DNA of 64,000 nt from Methylobacterium pseudosasicola (GTDB lineage Bacteria; Pseudomonadota; Alphaproteobacteria; Rhizobiales; Beijerinckiaceae). Under the pieces are notes generated by a model, which did not search any database, was not told where the DNA came from, and saw only the letters and a program-made list of their open reading frames with translations. A program made the translations under genes and the position numbers. Below, one piece after another: positions 26,314 to 34,764 of the stretch. Every line of letters begins with the position of its first letter. The stretch's first letter is position 1. The DNA lies in NCBI RefSeq assembly GCF_900114535.1, contig NZ_FOTK01000027.1:1-64000 (forward strand), read 5' to 3'.

Positions 26314-28674
26314 ATGAGTTGCTTGAGCATCCGCCACGCTGAACGCGGCGACGGCGCCATCGTTCTGAATTCGCGTCACGAGGATGGCGCGCCTGCCCTG
26401 CGCGAGAAGCTGCTCGAGAGCGTGCCGCGCTCGCTGCGGCTGCCCGCGAGGAAGGCGACCCTGGACGTGGGCGGCCCCAAGATCGCGCTCGTCTACACGC
26501 GCTATTCCACGTCCGGCCAGAACCAGATGAGCACGGCGAGGCAGCTGGAGGATACCGCGGGCTACGCGAAGCTCGTCGGCTTCCAGATCCCGAACGACGG
26601 CGTGTACTCCGACGAGGAGCGAAGCGGCTTCTTCATGACCGGGCGCGAAGAGCTCGAAAGGATGTTGGCGCGCGTGAAGGCGGGCGGCATCCACGCGATC
26701 CTGATCGGCGACTCGTCGCGCCTGGCGCGGGATTTCGTCGACCTGGGCTGGCTGTTCAAGACCCTGCGCCGGCAGCGCGTCGAGCTGCACACGGCCCAGG
26801 GCGGGAAAATGGACATGGCGCAGGTCGCCATGCACGGTTACGTGAACCATCAGCAGGTCGACACCCTCGTCCACAACACGCGGCACGCCCGCAGGTCGAT
26901 GGTCGCGGAGCTCCGGATCCCCTGGGGCGCGCGCAACTTCGGTTACGTCAAGAGCGCGAGGGGCCGGGGCCACGTGGAGCCCGACCCCGTGGAGAAGGGG
27001 ATCGTCAAGGAGATCTTCCGGCTCGCCGCCCTGGATCTGGGCCGCGCCCGGATCGCGGCCATCCTCAACGAGCGTAATCAGATGGGGCGGCGCAAGACGC
27101 CGTGGACCGCGGATGCGGTCGGCCGGGTCCTGAACAACGTCCTGTACCGGGGCATCATCCTGTATGGCCGGTACATCTACACGAAGGATTCGGAAGGCAA
27201 TTACAGCCGCGAGGCCGCGCCCGAGGACGCGTGGGTCATCGCCTACGCCGAGCACCTCGCGATCGTCGACGATGTCGTTTGGGAGGCAGCGCGCCCGAAG
27301 CGGCGCACGGCCCGGACGGACGGCGAGCCAAAGTCGGCGCGCGGCCAGTTCCTGCTGTCCGAGCTGGTCCGGTGCCCGACGTGCGACCGGCACATGGTCT
27401 GCATGGGCGGGCGGCCGAGCCGCTTCGTGTGCTCCGGACACAACTACAACAAGTCGTGCGCCAACGCCCGCAGCTGGGACATGGGCTGGGTCGAGACGGG
27501 GGTCCTGCGCCTCCTGGCGGGGGTCCTCGACGACGCCTCGCTCTACGCGCCCTACCTCGCGCGCCTCGGCGCCGAGGCGGCCCGGGCTGCGTCCGACGCG
27601 GCCTCGCGGCGCGACGGGCTGGTCCGCCAGCGCGACGCGCTGGAGGCGGAGCTCGTGGCCAGCTTCGACGACGCCTACACCGAGGGGCTCGAGAAGCACA
27701 TCGTCCTCAAGATCCGCAAGGGCAAGCAGGCGAAGGTCGACGCGATCAACGGGAAGCTGGCGGAGATCGGGTCCCCGCGCGTGGTCATCGACGTCGCCCG
27801 TCGCGTCGAGGAGCTCGGCGGGTTGGCGAGCGCCCTCCGGGAACTCTCGGGCGAGGGTGCGATCGACCTCGGGACGCCGCAGGGCGAGGAGCTTGCGGGC
27901 GCGATCCGGGCGCTGATCCGTCGCGTGGTCCCGACGCCGGACCCGGGCTCGCACGGCGTCCATATCGAGCTCGCCCTCGCCGAGCTCGGATTCTACGATC
28001 CCGGCACGCCGGCCGACGTGGGGCCGGTCCGGATCGTCCGGGGCGCGCACGTGCCGCCCAGCCGCGAGGAGCAGAGCCGGCGGCGGGGGCTGGAGGAGGC
28101 CGAGCGGCACCTGGCGTCCGGCGCCTGCAGCCTGGACCGGGCGACCTGGGCCGCGATCCGGCACCTCGTCCCGGACGAGGCGGTCGGCATGCTCGACGGA
28201 AGGCGGAGGGGCGCCGAGGCGCTGGTCGAGGTCATGCTCCTCGCCCTGAGGCTCCGTCGCGCGGCGACGGACCTCCCGGACCGGTACGGCAGCCCGGAGG
28301 CGCGAAGGAAAGCGATCAAGCGCTTCGTCCGGTCGGGGTGGTGGGCCCGCGTGGCGACGGTGTTGGGAGACGAGGCGCCGCACCTGCTCGACGGCATCGA
28401 CCCCCGGCGCTTCGACTACGTGGCGCGGCCCGGGATGTCGGCCAGGGACGGCTCCGGCAAGAAGAGGCCGCGCCGGAACATGGGCATCGTGGTGGCCATG
28501 CTCTCGCGTCCCCGCGGCGCGACCCTCCCCGAGATCGCGGCCGAGACCGGGCAGGCGAACCGCGCCATCCGCGTGGCGATCTCGCGGCTCCGCTGCCGCC
28601 GCGGCTTCCGCATCACCAAGGCCCGGCGACCGGACGGTCTGAACGCCTGGCTCGCGGACAAGGCGGCGCGTTGA
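26314..28674 (+). CDS. Large serine recombinase
   Basis: 786 residues from MSCLSIRHAERG; a TTG 12 codons earlier is an alternative. The resolvase-type catalytic domain is at ~55-200: IALVYTRYSTSGQN with nucleophile Ser65, SDEERSGF, LIGDSSRLARD. A recombinase domain follows (~215-330, IPWGARNFGYVKS, ILNERNQMGRRKTPWTADAV), then a zinc ribbon (CPTCDRHMVC ... CSGHNYNKSC) and a coiled coil (~430-500). Unusually, the last ~70 residues (MGIVVAMLSRPRGATLPEIA, AETGQANRAIRVAISRLRC) resemble the DUF3489-type helix-turn-helix rather than a plain tail. Such enzymes integrate and excise phages and islands. The AT-rich leader at 26170-26220 probably holds the promoter; a strong hairpin follows the stop. Confidence 0.93.
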   Translation: MSCLSIRHAERGDGAIVLNSRHEDGAPALREKLLESVPRSLRLPARKATLDVGGPKIALVYTRYSTSGQNQMSTARQLEDTAGYAKLVGFQIPNDGVYSDEERSGFFMTGREELERMLARVKAGGIHAILIGDSSRLARDFVDLGWLFKTLRRQRVELHTAQGGKMDMAQVAMHGYVNHQQVDTLVHNTRHARRSMVAELRIPWGARNFGYVKSARGRGHVEPDPVEKGIVKEIFRLAALDLGRARIAAILNERNQMGRRKTPWTADAVGRVLNNVLYRGIILYGRYIYTKDSEGNYSREAAPEDAWVIAYAEHLAIVDDVVWEAARPKRRTARTDGEPKSARGQFLLSELVRCPTCDRHMVCMGGRPSRFVCSGHNYNKSCANARSWDMGWVETGVLRLLAGVLDDASLYAPYLARLGAEAARAASDAASRRDGLVRQRDALEAELVASFDDAYTEGLEKHIVLKIRKGKQAKVDAINGKLAEIGSPRVVIDVARRVEELGGLASALRELSGEGAIDLGTPQGEELAGAIRALIRRVVPTPDPGSHGVHIELALAELGFYDPGTPADVGPVRIVRGAHVPPSREEQSRRRGLEEAERHLASGACSLDRATWAAIRHLVPDEAVGMLDGRRRGAEALVEVMLLALRLRRAATDLPDRYGSPEARRKAIKRFVRSGWWARVATVLGDEAPHLLDGIDPRRFDYVARPGMSARDGSGKKRPRRNMGIVVAMLSRPRGATLPEIAAETGQANRAIRVAISRLRCRRGFRITKARRPDGLNAWLADKAAR

Positions 28675-28693
28675 AACCTCGGCGCGCAACCAT

Positions 28694-28725
28694 GGCCCCG
28701 CCGTCCGCACCGGGACGGCGGGGCC
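28694..28725. terminator. Hairpin terminator after serine recombinase
   Basis: GGCCCCGCCGTCC (28694-28706) and its exact complement (28713-28725) with a 6-base loop, 20 bases after the recombinase stop. No T-run follows. It is also possible that this GC-rich hairpin is part of an attachment site. Confidence 0.65.
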
Positions 28726-29382
28726 ACCCTTGAAGGCCACCGACCCCGCCACGACCCGAACGATCCTGCCCGACGGTTGCCGGGGCGCCGGGACTGGCCG
28801 CGCGGGGTCGCCCGACGATGATGCTCCCGGATCGCGGCCTTTCCCGATCTAAGCAAGTCTTCGTCAATGCATCCACAAGACAGGCATTGCCAGGCAATCC
28901 AAATCGGCGATTCTGTTGATTTTGAAACTCAAGACCAGTATAATAACCAAGCTCAACGCACAAAGAGTGGCCCGGTCGAGAAGATCGACGGCCAGCCTCG
29001 CCCAAGTCCTCGGGCGGTGGCCGCCAACGAATGCGCGACGCGGTACGCCGCGCCCGTAGCTCGGGCGTGCCGCCCGCCTCGTGCGGGACGGGTCGTCCCG
29101 GCTAGGTCCGTCGAGGTCGCCGGGCTCGGTTCGGTGGGCGTTCCCTTGGAAGCTCCGTCACGGCCGGACCCGCGTTCGCCGGGCCGCGATCCCCCCGGGA
29201 AGGCCTGAAGCTCCCGACCCGTGGGGACCGCGTGGCATCGCGGGGCCTTCCAGCGCTGCGCGTGTCCGGCGCCTGCCGACCGCCGGGCGCGTCGACCGGG
29301 GCGGCCATCGCCGACCTCGCCTTCCTTCCACCGTGTCCTGACCGAGGCGGCGTCGACCGGCGCCGCGAAAGGAGTCGTGCGC
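28726..29382. other. Intergenic with AT-rich patch
   Basis: No supported gene. CCCTTGAAGGCCACCGACC at 28727-28745 nearly repeats 25954-25973 at the start of the small gene before the recombinase. 28850-28960 is markedly AT-rich (CAGTATAATAACC, TTCTGTTGATTTTGAAACTC) and may hold the promoter for the metallophosphoesterase operon, or be a foreign junction. Confidence 0.4.
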
Positions 29383-30165
29383 ATGCGCTTCTGGATCTTC
29401 TCCGACCTGCACCGCGGAGGCACCGCGCCGTGGACGCCGCCGGCCGTGCCCGAGGCCGACGTCGCCCTGGTCGCCGGGGACGTCGGCGAGGGCGTCGAGA
29501 CCTCGCTCGCGTGGCTGGCGCGGACCATCCGCCCGCACATGCGGGTGGCCTTCGTCGCGGGCAACCACGAATACTATCGTGGATGCCTCGGCTCGGAGCT
29601 GGCGCGCGGCCGGGCCGCGGCGGCCCGTCTCGGCATTGATTTCCTCGAGGACGAGGTCACCTGGATCGGCGACGTGGCCGTCGCGGGCTGCACACTGTGG
29701 ACCGACTATCGGCTCGACGGCGACGACCGCGTCGCGGCGTCCATGGCCGCCGCCGGACGGATGCTCAACGATCACCGGCTGATCGACCGCGCGCGCCGGC
29801 CGCGGCGCGAGCCGTTCCTGCCCGAGGATGCCGCCGCGCTCCATCGCGCGAGCCGCGCCCGGCTGGAGTCCCTCGTCCACGAGCGAGCCTGGACAGCGGC
29901 GCGGGCCCGGGTCGTCGTCACCCACCACGCGCCCGCCGCCGCCTCGCTCGATCCGGCATTCGCCGGCAAGCCGCTCAACCCTGCCTTCGGCTCGCGGCTC
30001 GAGGGCCTCGTCGACCGGATCGGGGCCGAACTGTGGGTGCACGGCCACGTGCACGCGAGCCGGGACCACCGCATCGGCCGGGCGCGCGTCGTCTGCAACC
30101 CCAAGGGCTACGGCGCCGAGAACCCGGCTTTCGACCCCGGCCTGGTCATCGACCTGTCCGCCTGA
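29383..30165 (+). CDS. Calcineurin-like metallophosphoesterase
   Basis: 260 residues; AAAGGAG nine bases before the ATG. All five metal-binding motifs are intact: Asp8-x-His10 (FWIFSDLH), Gly-Asp33 (LVAGDVGEG), Gly-Asn61-His62-Glu (VAGNHEYY), His181 (VVVTHHAP) and Gly-His222-Val-His224 (VHGHVHAS). It should be a two-metal phosphomono- or diesterase in the cytoplasm; no signal peptide. It is the first gene of a four-gene plus-strand operon and is 31 bases upstream of an AAA+ ATPase. Substrate unknown; nucleotides, RNA/DNA ends or a phosphoprotein are all open. Confidence 0.92.
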   Translation: MRFWIFSDLHRGGTAPWTPPAVPEADVALVAGDVGEGVETSLAWLARTIRPHMRVAFVAGNHEYYRGCLGSELARGRAAAARLGIDFLEDEVTWIGDVAVAGCTLWTDYRLDGDDRVAASMAAAGRMLNDHRLIDRARRPRREPFLPEDAAALHRASRARLESLVHERAWTAARARVVVTHHAPAAASLDPAFAGKPLNPAFGSRLEGLVDRIGAELWVHGHVHASRDHRIGRARVVCNPKGYGAENPAFDPGLVIDLSA

Positions 30166-30196
30166 TCCGGGGCAGCGCCCCGCTCCGAGCCGCCGC

Positions 30197-31990
30197 ATGG
30201 AGGTCCCCTTGGAAACAGTGCCCCCCGCGGTCGCGCGCGCGATCGTGCTCAGACACCTTCCGCGGGCCCTGCGCGCCGCCCTCGACCGCGAGGCCGCGAA
30301 CGGCCCGCTGCCGGCGGAGCTCGCCGCCGATGCCGAGCTGATCCTCCCAGGCCTCGGCGTGACCCTCGCCAGGTGGATCGACGACAACGTCGGCGTCTGC
30401 CCGGGCCTGTCGGGTTGGCTCGACGACGCCGGCCCGCACGCGGAGCCCGCCCCCCACGCCGCGGGGGGCGATCCGGCGGGGAGCGGGCTCGCCACGCTGG
30501 ACCGGGCGGCGGCCGAGCGGGACGACCCGGCCCTGCGCGAGATCTCGGACGCGCTCGTCATGCTCGGCGGGCAGGATCGGCTGGCGACGCTCGCCGGCCG
30601 TGCCGCGGCCGCGGCTTGGGCTTGCCTCGACCGGATACCGGAGGCGCAGGCTCGGCTCCACCAACTCGGGCTCGCGGCCGCCGGACCGCCGGAGGACGAC
30701 CACGCCCTCCATCCCCCATGGCCCGCCCTCGCCGCCTCCGGGCGGCCGGTACGTCGAACGGAGGGCGCAGCGCAAGAGGCCACGGCGGAAGAGGGCGCGC
30801 CGGAGGCCGGGGCCAAGTGGCGCGCGGCGATCGATGACGCCCTCGCCGACCTGCGCCGGGACGCATGCCTGCTCGCCGTCGGCCTGTCGGCCATGGCGGC
30901 GGGATGCCCGCGGCGGACCTGGCACGTCGACACCCTGGCGCAGGCGGCGATCGATCACGGGCGGTCCGTCACGCACCCTCTGACGCACTGGGCCGTGCGG
31001 GAGGCCCGGCAATCCTTCGAGGGGGACGCCAAGGCGGAGATCGAGGAACTGCGCGAACTGGTCCGGGCGCTCGAGGCTCCCCCGACCCCTGAGCCCGGGC
31101 CGGACGCAATCGCAGTCCCGCCGGGCCACGTCCTCGTCTGTCCGGCCCTGCCGGCCAAGGGCGCCGCCAAGGCGAAGGACATCGCGCGCGGCTACGAGCA
31201 TGCGATCGGCCGGCCGTTGCCCCTGGTCCCGACCCCGGACATCGGACGGGCCCACGTGGCGCTCACGACCGAGTTCCCCCACGCCCGGGAGGCGATCGGC
31301 GCCGTCCTCGGCGCGTTCTTCGGGAGGGCCCATGTCCGAGCGCGCCCGCTGCTCCTGGCGGGGCCGCCGGGTGCCGGCAAGACGCGTTTCGTGCGCCGAC
31401 TCGGCGAGGCGCTCGGCGTCGGCGTATACCGGGTCGACGGCGCGAACGACTCGGGCGGCAGCTTCGGCGGCACCGAGCGGCGGTGGTACTCGTCGGAGCC
31501 ATGCCGGCCATTCATGGCGATCGCCAGGCACCGGCAAGCCAACCCAATCGTGCTCGTCGACGAGATCGACAAGGCGGCGACCCGGTCCGACTATGGACGA
31601 CTTTGGGACGCGATGCTCCAGGCCCTCGACCCGGAGAACGCCTGTCGCTTCCCGGACCCGAGTCTGCAGCTCGAGCTGGACATCTCGTGGGCGAGCGTCG
31701 TGTCCACGGCCAATGATCCCTCGAAGCTGCCCGGCCCCCTTCTGGATCGGATGCGGATCATCCGGTTCCCCGAGCCCCGGGCGGAACATCTCGACGCGCT
31801 CCTGCCCGGGCTGCTCGCGGAGATCGCCGGGGAGGCTGGGCTCGACCCCCGGTTCCACCCCCCCCTCGACGGCGTGGAGCGGGCCGCGCTGCGCGCGCGG
31901 TGGCGGGGAGGCTCCGTACGCCGGCTGGGCCGAGCCGTCGAGGCGATCCTGCGCGTCCGCGACCGAGCCCAGGCCGGGAGGGCGCATTGA
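30197..31990 (+). CDS. AAA+ ATPase with long N-terminal domain
   Basis: 597 residues from the ATG; GGAGG inside the first codons makes the TTG at 30209 equally likely. The first ~320 residues are helical and not recognised. The AAA+ module has Walker A GPPGAGKT (389-396), a pore-like loop with SGGSFGGTERRWYSSEP, Walker B IVLVDEID (~451-458), sensor 1 in VVSTANDPSKL and an arginine-finger region LLDRMRIIRFPEP, close in style to the Lon-type AAA+ module but without a protease domain. Sits between an active and a degenerate metallophosphoesterase; its stop overlaps the start of the latter (TTGA). Likely remodels a target for the phosphoesterase (inference). Confidence 0.85.
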   Translation: MEVPLETVPPAVARAIVLRHLPRALRAALDREAANGPLPAELAADAELILPGLGVTLARWIDDNVGVCPGLSGWLDDAGPHAEPAPHAAGGDPAGSGLATLDRAAAERDDPALREISDALVMLGGQDRLATLAGRAAAAAWACLDRIPEAQARLHQLGLAAAGPPEDDHALHPPWPALAASGRPVRRTEGAAQEATAEEGAPEAGAKWRAAIDDALADLRRDACLLAVGLSAMAAGCPRRTWHVDTLAQAAIDHGRSVTHPLTHWAVREARQSFEGDAKAEIEELRELVRALEAPPTPEPGPDAIAVPPGHVLVCPALPAKGAAKAKDIARGYEHAIGRPLPLVPTPDIGRAHVALTTEFPHAREAIGAVLGAFFGRAHVRARPLLLAGPPGAGKTRFVRRLGEALGVGVYRVDGANDSGGSFGGTERRWYSSEPCRPFMAIARHRQANPIVLVDEIDKAATRSDYGRLWDAMLQALDPENACRFPDPSLQLELDISWASVVSTANDPSKLPGPLLDRMRIIRFPEPRAEHLDALLPGLLAEIAGEAGLDPRFHPPLDGVERAALRARWRGGSVRRLGRAVEAILRVRDRAQAGRAH

Positions 31991-32973
31991 GCCTCGGCCT
32001 CGACCCGACCGGGCGTCGGAGCCCGGGGTCTGCCCCCGCCGTTCGAAGGCCGGCCCCGCGGCGCCCCGAGCCGCGGGGGTATCCCCCGGCGCGGCCAGCG
32101 CCGCGGCCGCGCCGCGCGTTCTGGGTGCTGTCCGACCTGCGCCTCGACCTGGATCCGGGCGTCGAGCTGCCGGAGCCGCCGGACGGCTACGACGCGGTGC
32201 TGGTGGCCGGCAACGTCGCCCCGGGCCTCACGGCCGCGCTCCGCGCCCTCCACGGCGCCCTCGGCGGGCGCCAGGGGGACCGGCCGGTCTTCTTCGTCCC
32301 GGGCCCGGTCGAGTACCGGTCCGACGTCCCGCTGGTCGAGGCGCTCGCGCGGGGCCGCGAGGTCGCCCCCGAGCTCGGCCTCGTCCTGCTCTCGGACGAC
32401 GCCGTCCGGTTCGGGCCGCCCGGCGGCGACGGGACCGTCGCGATCGGGGCGACGCTCTGGACCGACTGGGCTCTCGGCGCCTCCAGCGAGGTGCCGAGCG
32501 CGCGCGTCATGGCCCGGACGGCCTGGAAGGAGGCGGGCCGGATCTTCCTGCGACGGGGACGGGCCCTCACGCCCCTGGACGCACTCGGGATGCACGCGCG
32601 CTCACGGGCCTACATCGAGGACGCCCTGACTAGCGTGGCCATCCGGTCGCTCGGGCTCCGCGGCGGCCCGAACGCCTGCGTCGACTGCGCCCTGCCGGGC
32701 GACGTCGCGGTGGTCCTGACCTGCCATGCGCCCACCCCGCGCTCCCTGCCGGCCGACTGGGACGGCTGGGACGCCGACGGCTGGGTGCCGGCGTCCCTCG
32801 CGTCCGAGGCCGGCGCATCCATGGAGGCGTGGGGCGCGCCCAGGCTCTGGGCGCACGGCAACGTGCCCCGCGCCGCCGACCACGTGCTCGGCAAGACCAG
32901 GGTCGTCGCCAACCCCCGCGTGGGCGAGCGCGGTCGCGACACCTTCGACCCGGGCTTGGTCGTCTCCGTCTGA
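31987..32973 (+). CDS. Degenerate metallophosphoesterase paralogue (pseudoenzyme)
   Basis: 328 residues from a TTG that overlaps the AAA+ stop, with GGGAGGG just upstream. After a 40-residue Pro/Arg-rich lead the chain aligns along its length with the metallophosphoesterase two genes upstream, including ATLWTDW, LTCHAP, VVANPR and FDPGLVVSV. Every metal-ligand motif is altered: SDLH to SDLR52, AGD to AGN76, GNHE to GP107-V108-E, THH to TC246-H, and GHVH to GN292-V-P294. The frame is intact and codon use is normal, so this is a conserved non-catalytic protein rather than a decaying gene. It may regulate the active paralogue or serve as an adaptor for the ATPase. Confidence 0.85.
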   Translation: MSLGLDPTGRRSPGSAPAVRRPAPRRPEPRGYPPARPAPRPRRAFWVLSDLRLDLDPGVELPEPPDGYDAVLVAGNVAPGLTAALRALHGALGGRQGDRPVFFVPGPVEYRSDVPLVEALARGREVAPELGLVLLSDDAVRFGPPGGDGTVAIGATLWTDWALGASSEVPSARVMARTAWKEAGRIFLRRGRALTPLDALGMHARSRAYIEDALTSVAIRSLGLRGGPNACVDCALPGDVAVVLTCHAPTPRSLPADWDGWDADGWVPASLASEAGASMEAWGAPRLWAHGNVPRAADHVLGKTRVVANPRVGERGRDTFDPGLVVSV

Positions 32974-33044
32974 GCGGCCGTCCGAACGCCAGCGCCGCCC
33001 CGCCCGCGGCCAGCCCCCCCTGCTCCCAGAACGACGGAGATTGC

Positions 33045-33506
33045 ATGCGAACCCCCATCTCCCGCCGGGGCGCCCGCCCCGCGCGAGCCAGGCCGGCCCC
33101 GCGCGGTCGCGCGTGCCCGTTGCCGCTCTGGCGGACACTAGACCCGTCCGACATCACCGAGGAGGACGTGACGGCCCTGGCGCGCGCCGTCGCCGCGACC
33201 GCGATCCTGCACGAGCGGCGCTGGCCCGCGGCGCGGGCCGGCGATCCCGCGACCGCCGCGGCGGTCGCCATCGACCGGATCCACCGACACGAGCCGGAGG
33301 GCCCCGTCTTCGACGTCGTGATGGGCAACCTCGTCGTGATAGCCCGCCGACGCGGCGACCAGACGGCGCGCGTCGTGCTCGCCCATGCCCTGAGGTCCCT
33401 AGCCCGGCGGCACCCGCGCCGGCCCGACCTGCGCCGGATCGCGGAACGCTGGGCGGGACCGTCGCGGACAGGCTCCCCGCGCATCCCGTCGAGGACGCGC
33501 CCGTGA
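33045..33506 (+). CDS. Hypothetical protein, last gene of MPE-AAA operon
   Basis: 153 residues; CGGAGA nine bases before the ATG. A basic 25-residue N-terminus (Arg/Pro/Ala) is followed by helices: DITEEDVTALARAVAATAIL, TAAAVAIDRIHRHEPEGPVF, VVLAHALRSLARRHPRRPDL. No known family. Same strand, 71 bases after the pseudoenzyme gene, so probably in the operon. Confidence 0.55.
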   Translation: MRTPISRRGARPARARPAPRGRACPLPLWRTLDPSDITEEDVTALARAVAATAILHERRWPAARAGDPATAAAVAIDRIHRHEPEGPVFDVVMGNLVVIARRRGDQTARVVLAHALRSLARRHPRRPDLRRIAERWAGPSRTGSPRIPSRTRP

Positions 33507-33601
33507 CGCCGCACGGGCGGGACCCGAGCGGCCTCCATCGGAAAGGTCGGGAGAGAATTAGGGATACGGTCCTGCAGGTGCCAACGGGTGGGATGCGAGG
33601 C

Positions 33602-33886
33602 CTAGCCGGGCGGATCGCGACCCAGGAACTCGACCAGGGCGGCCACCCGCTCGGCCGACGCCCGGCACAGCAGCGTCGTGGACCGGCGTTCCTGCGTCAC
33701 GAGCCCCGACTGGACGAGCTGCCGCAGGTGGTTGGAGAGGGTCGACTTCGCGTCGATCCCAAGGCGCTCCTGAAGGGTGCCGACGGACAGGCCGGCATCG
33801 CCGGCGCGCCTGAGCTCGATCAGGATCCGCAGGCGCGTCGGGCTACCCAGGGCTTCCAAGATGCTTGCGGCGACACCTACGTCCAT
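33602..33886 (-). CDS. ArsR-family winged-helix regulator
   Basis: 94 residues. ILEALGSPTRLRILIELRRA, LQERLGIDAKSTLSNHLRQL and VQSGLVTQERRSTTLLCRAS are the ArsR helix-turn-helix and wing. The ELCVC metal-binding motif of the metal-sensing branch is absent, so a metal effector is unlikely. Target genes are not evident; it converges on the MPE operon. Confidence 0.88.
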   Translation of the reverse strand: MDVGVAASILEALGSPTRLRILIELRRAGDAGLSVGTLQERLGIDAKSTLSNHLRQLVQSGLVTQERRSTTLLCRASAERVAALVEFLGRDPPG

Positions 33887-34312
33887 CCGCCGGGTTCATC
33901 CGCAAGCGTCCGCGCTGTCAAGTCGCCGCGAGATCGGGGTCCTCGCCGCCGCCCCGCATCCTCAAGCCCTGATCTCCGGCGTCCCGGTGACGCAGCGCGC
34001 TTCGTTCCCGAGGATGGACGAGCCATACCGCCTAGGTTCGCGCAAGGTGCCTTGGACGAGGCTTGAAATTCCCGGCCGGGGTCCGGCCCCGCGCGCTGGC
34101 AGCGTCCGAATCGCGTAGGCTGCCCACACGCGTTCCAGGCAGGGGCCTCGGCCCGCATGTCACCCAGCCCCGAAGCAACCGTCCGCAGGCCTACGAGGCG
34201 AGGCATGTCCGGATCCGCACCGTCGCCTGAGGCTCCGTGCGGATCCGGTCCGATGCGGTCATGACGAGCCGTGGCCCGAGCCAGGAGGCCGTAGGTTCGA
34301 AGGGGTACGACG
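33887..34312. other. Intergenic
   Basis: No supported gene in 426 bases; contains the promoters of the ArsR gene and of the cysteine-cluster gene, neither recognisable by eye. Confidence 0.4.
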
Positions 34313-34624
34313 ATGCAGGCAATTCACCTGTTGGACGAGACCGCGGGGCGGCGGATGCCTATGAAGCCGCCGCATGGCCAACAGTGCAATGGTTGCGGAT
34401 ATTGTTGTGCCACGAAAGTCTGCGGGTTGGCGCGTGAGCACATCGGCGCGATGGAAGCGCCCTGCCCGGCGCTCGAGTGCGAGGACGGTCGGTTCCTGTG
34501 CGGATTGATACGCCGTCCGGGCCATTACATGGCGCTGCCGAATGACGCGGCCGATCCGATGCTGGGTCGCCTGTTCGCGCAGGCGCTGGGCGTGGGCCGG
34601 GGGTGCGACTCGAGCGATCCCTAA
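34313..34624 (+). CDS. YkgJ-like cysteine-cluster protein
   Basis: 103 residues. CNGCGYCCATKVC, then EAPCPALECEDGRFLCGLI: eight cysteines in the CxxCxxCC pattern of the zinc/iron-chelating YkgJ-like family, here in its short form. Function of these proteins is unknown; iron-sulphur or zinc binding is likely. The gene ends about 140 bases before an inserted IS481-family element. Confidence 0.75.
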   Translation: MQAIHLLDETAGRRMPMKPPHGQQCNGCGYCCATKVCGLAREHIGAMEAPCPALECEDGRFLCGLIRRPGHYMALPNDAADPMLGRLFAQALGVGRGCDSSDP

Positions 34625-34764
34625 CGCCGATGCGCGGCACGCGCTTGGCTCCGGCGACGGCGCGTCGACGAACCTGGTCGCTTGTGCCGGGTCCGGGCCA
34701 TCCGAGCCTCGGCGCATGGGAGAAGCCCTACTGTGCATCTTGCGAAGGTCGGCCCGATCACGGC

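Noticed and set aside
26008..28752. 914-codon open frame antisense to the serine recombinase
   Set aside because: Long antisense frames are common in GC-rich genes; the plus strand encodes an intact recombinase with all motifs and the antisense product is Arg/Pro-rich without domains.
28730..28852. 40-codon TTG frame resembling the start of the 68-residue protein at 25943
   Set aside because: No ribosome-binding site; resemblance is limited to about 15 residues and is reported only as a repeated DNA string.
30146..31987. 613-codon open frame antisense to the AAA+ ATPase
   Set aside because: Shadow of the ATPase gene; no domain, no plausible start.
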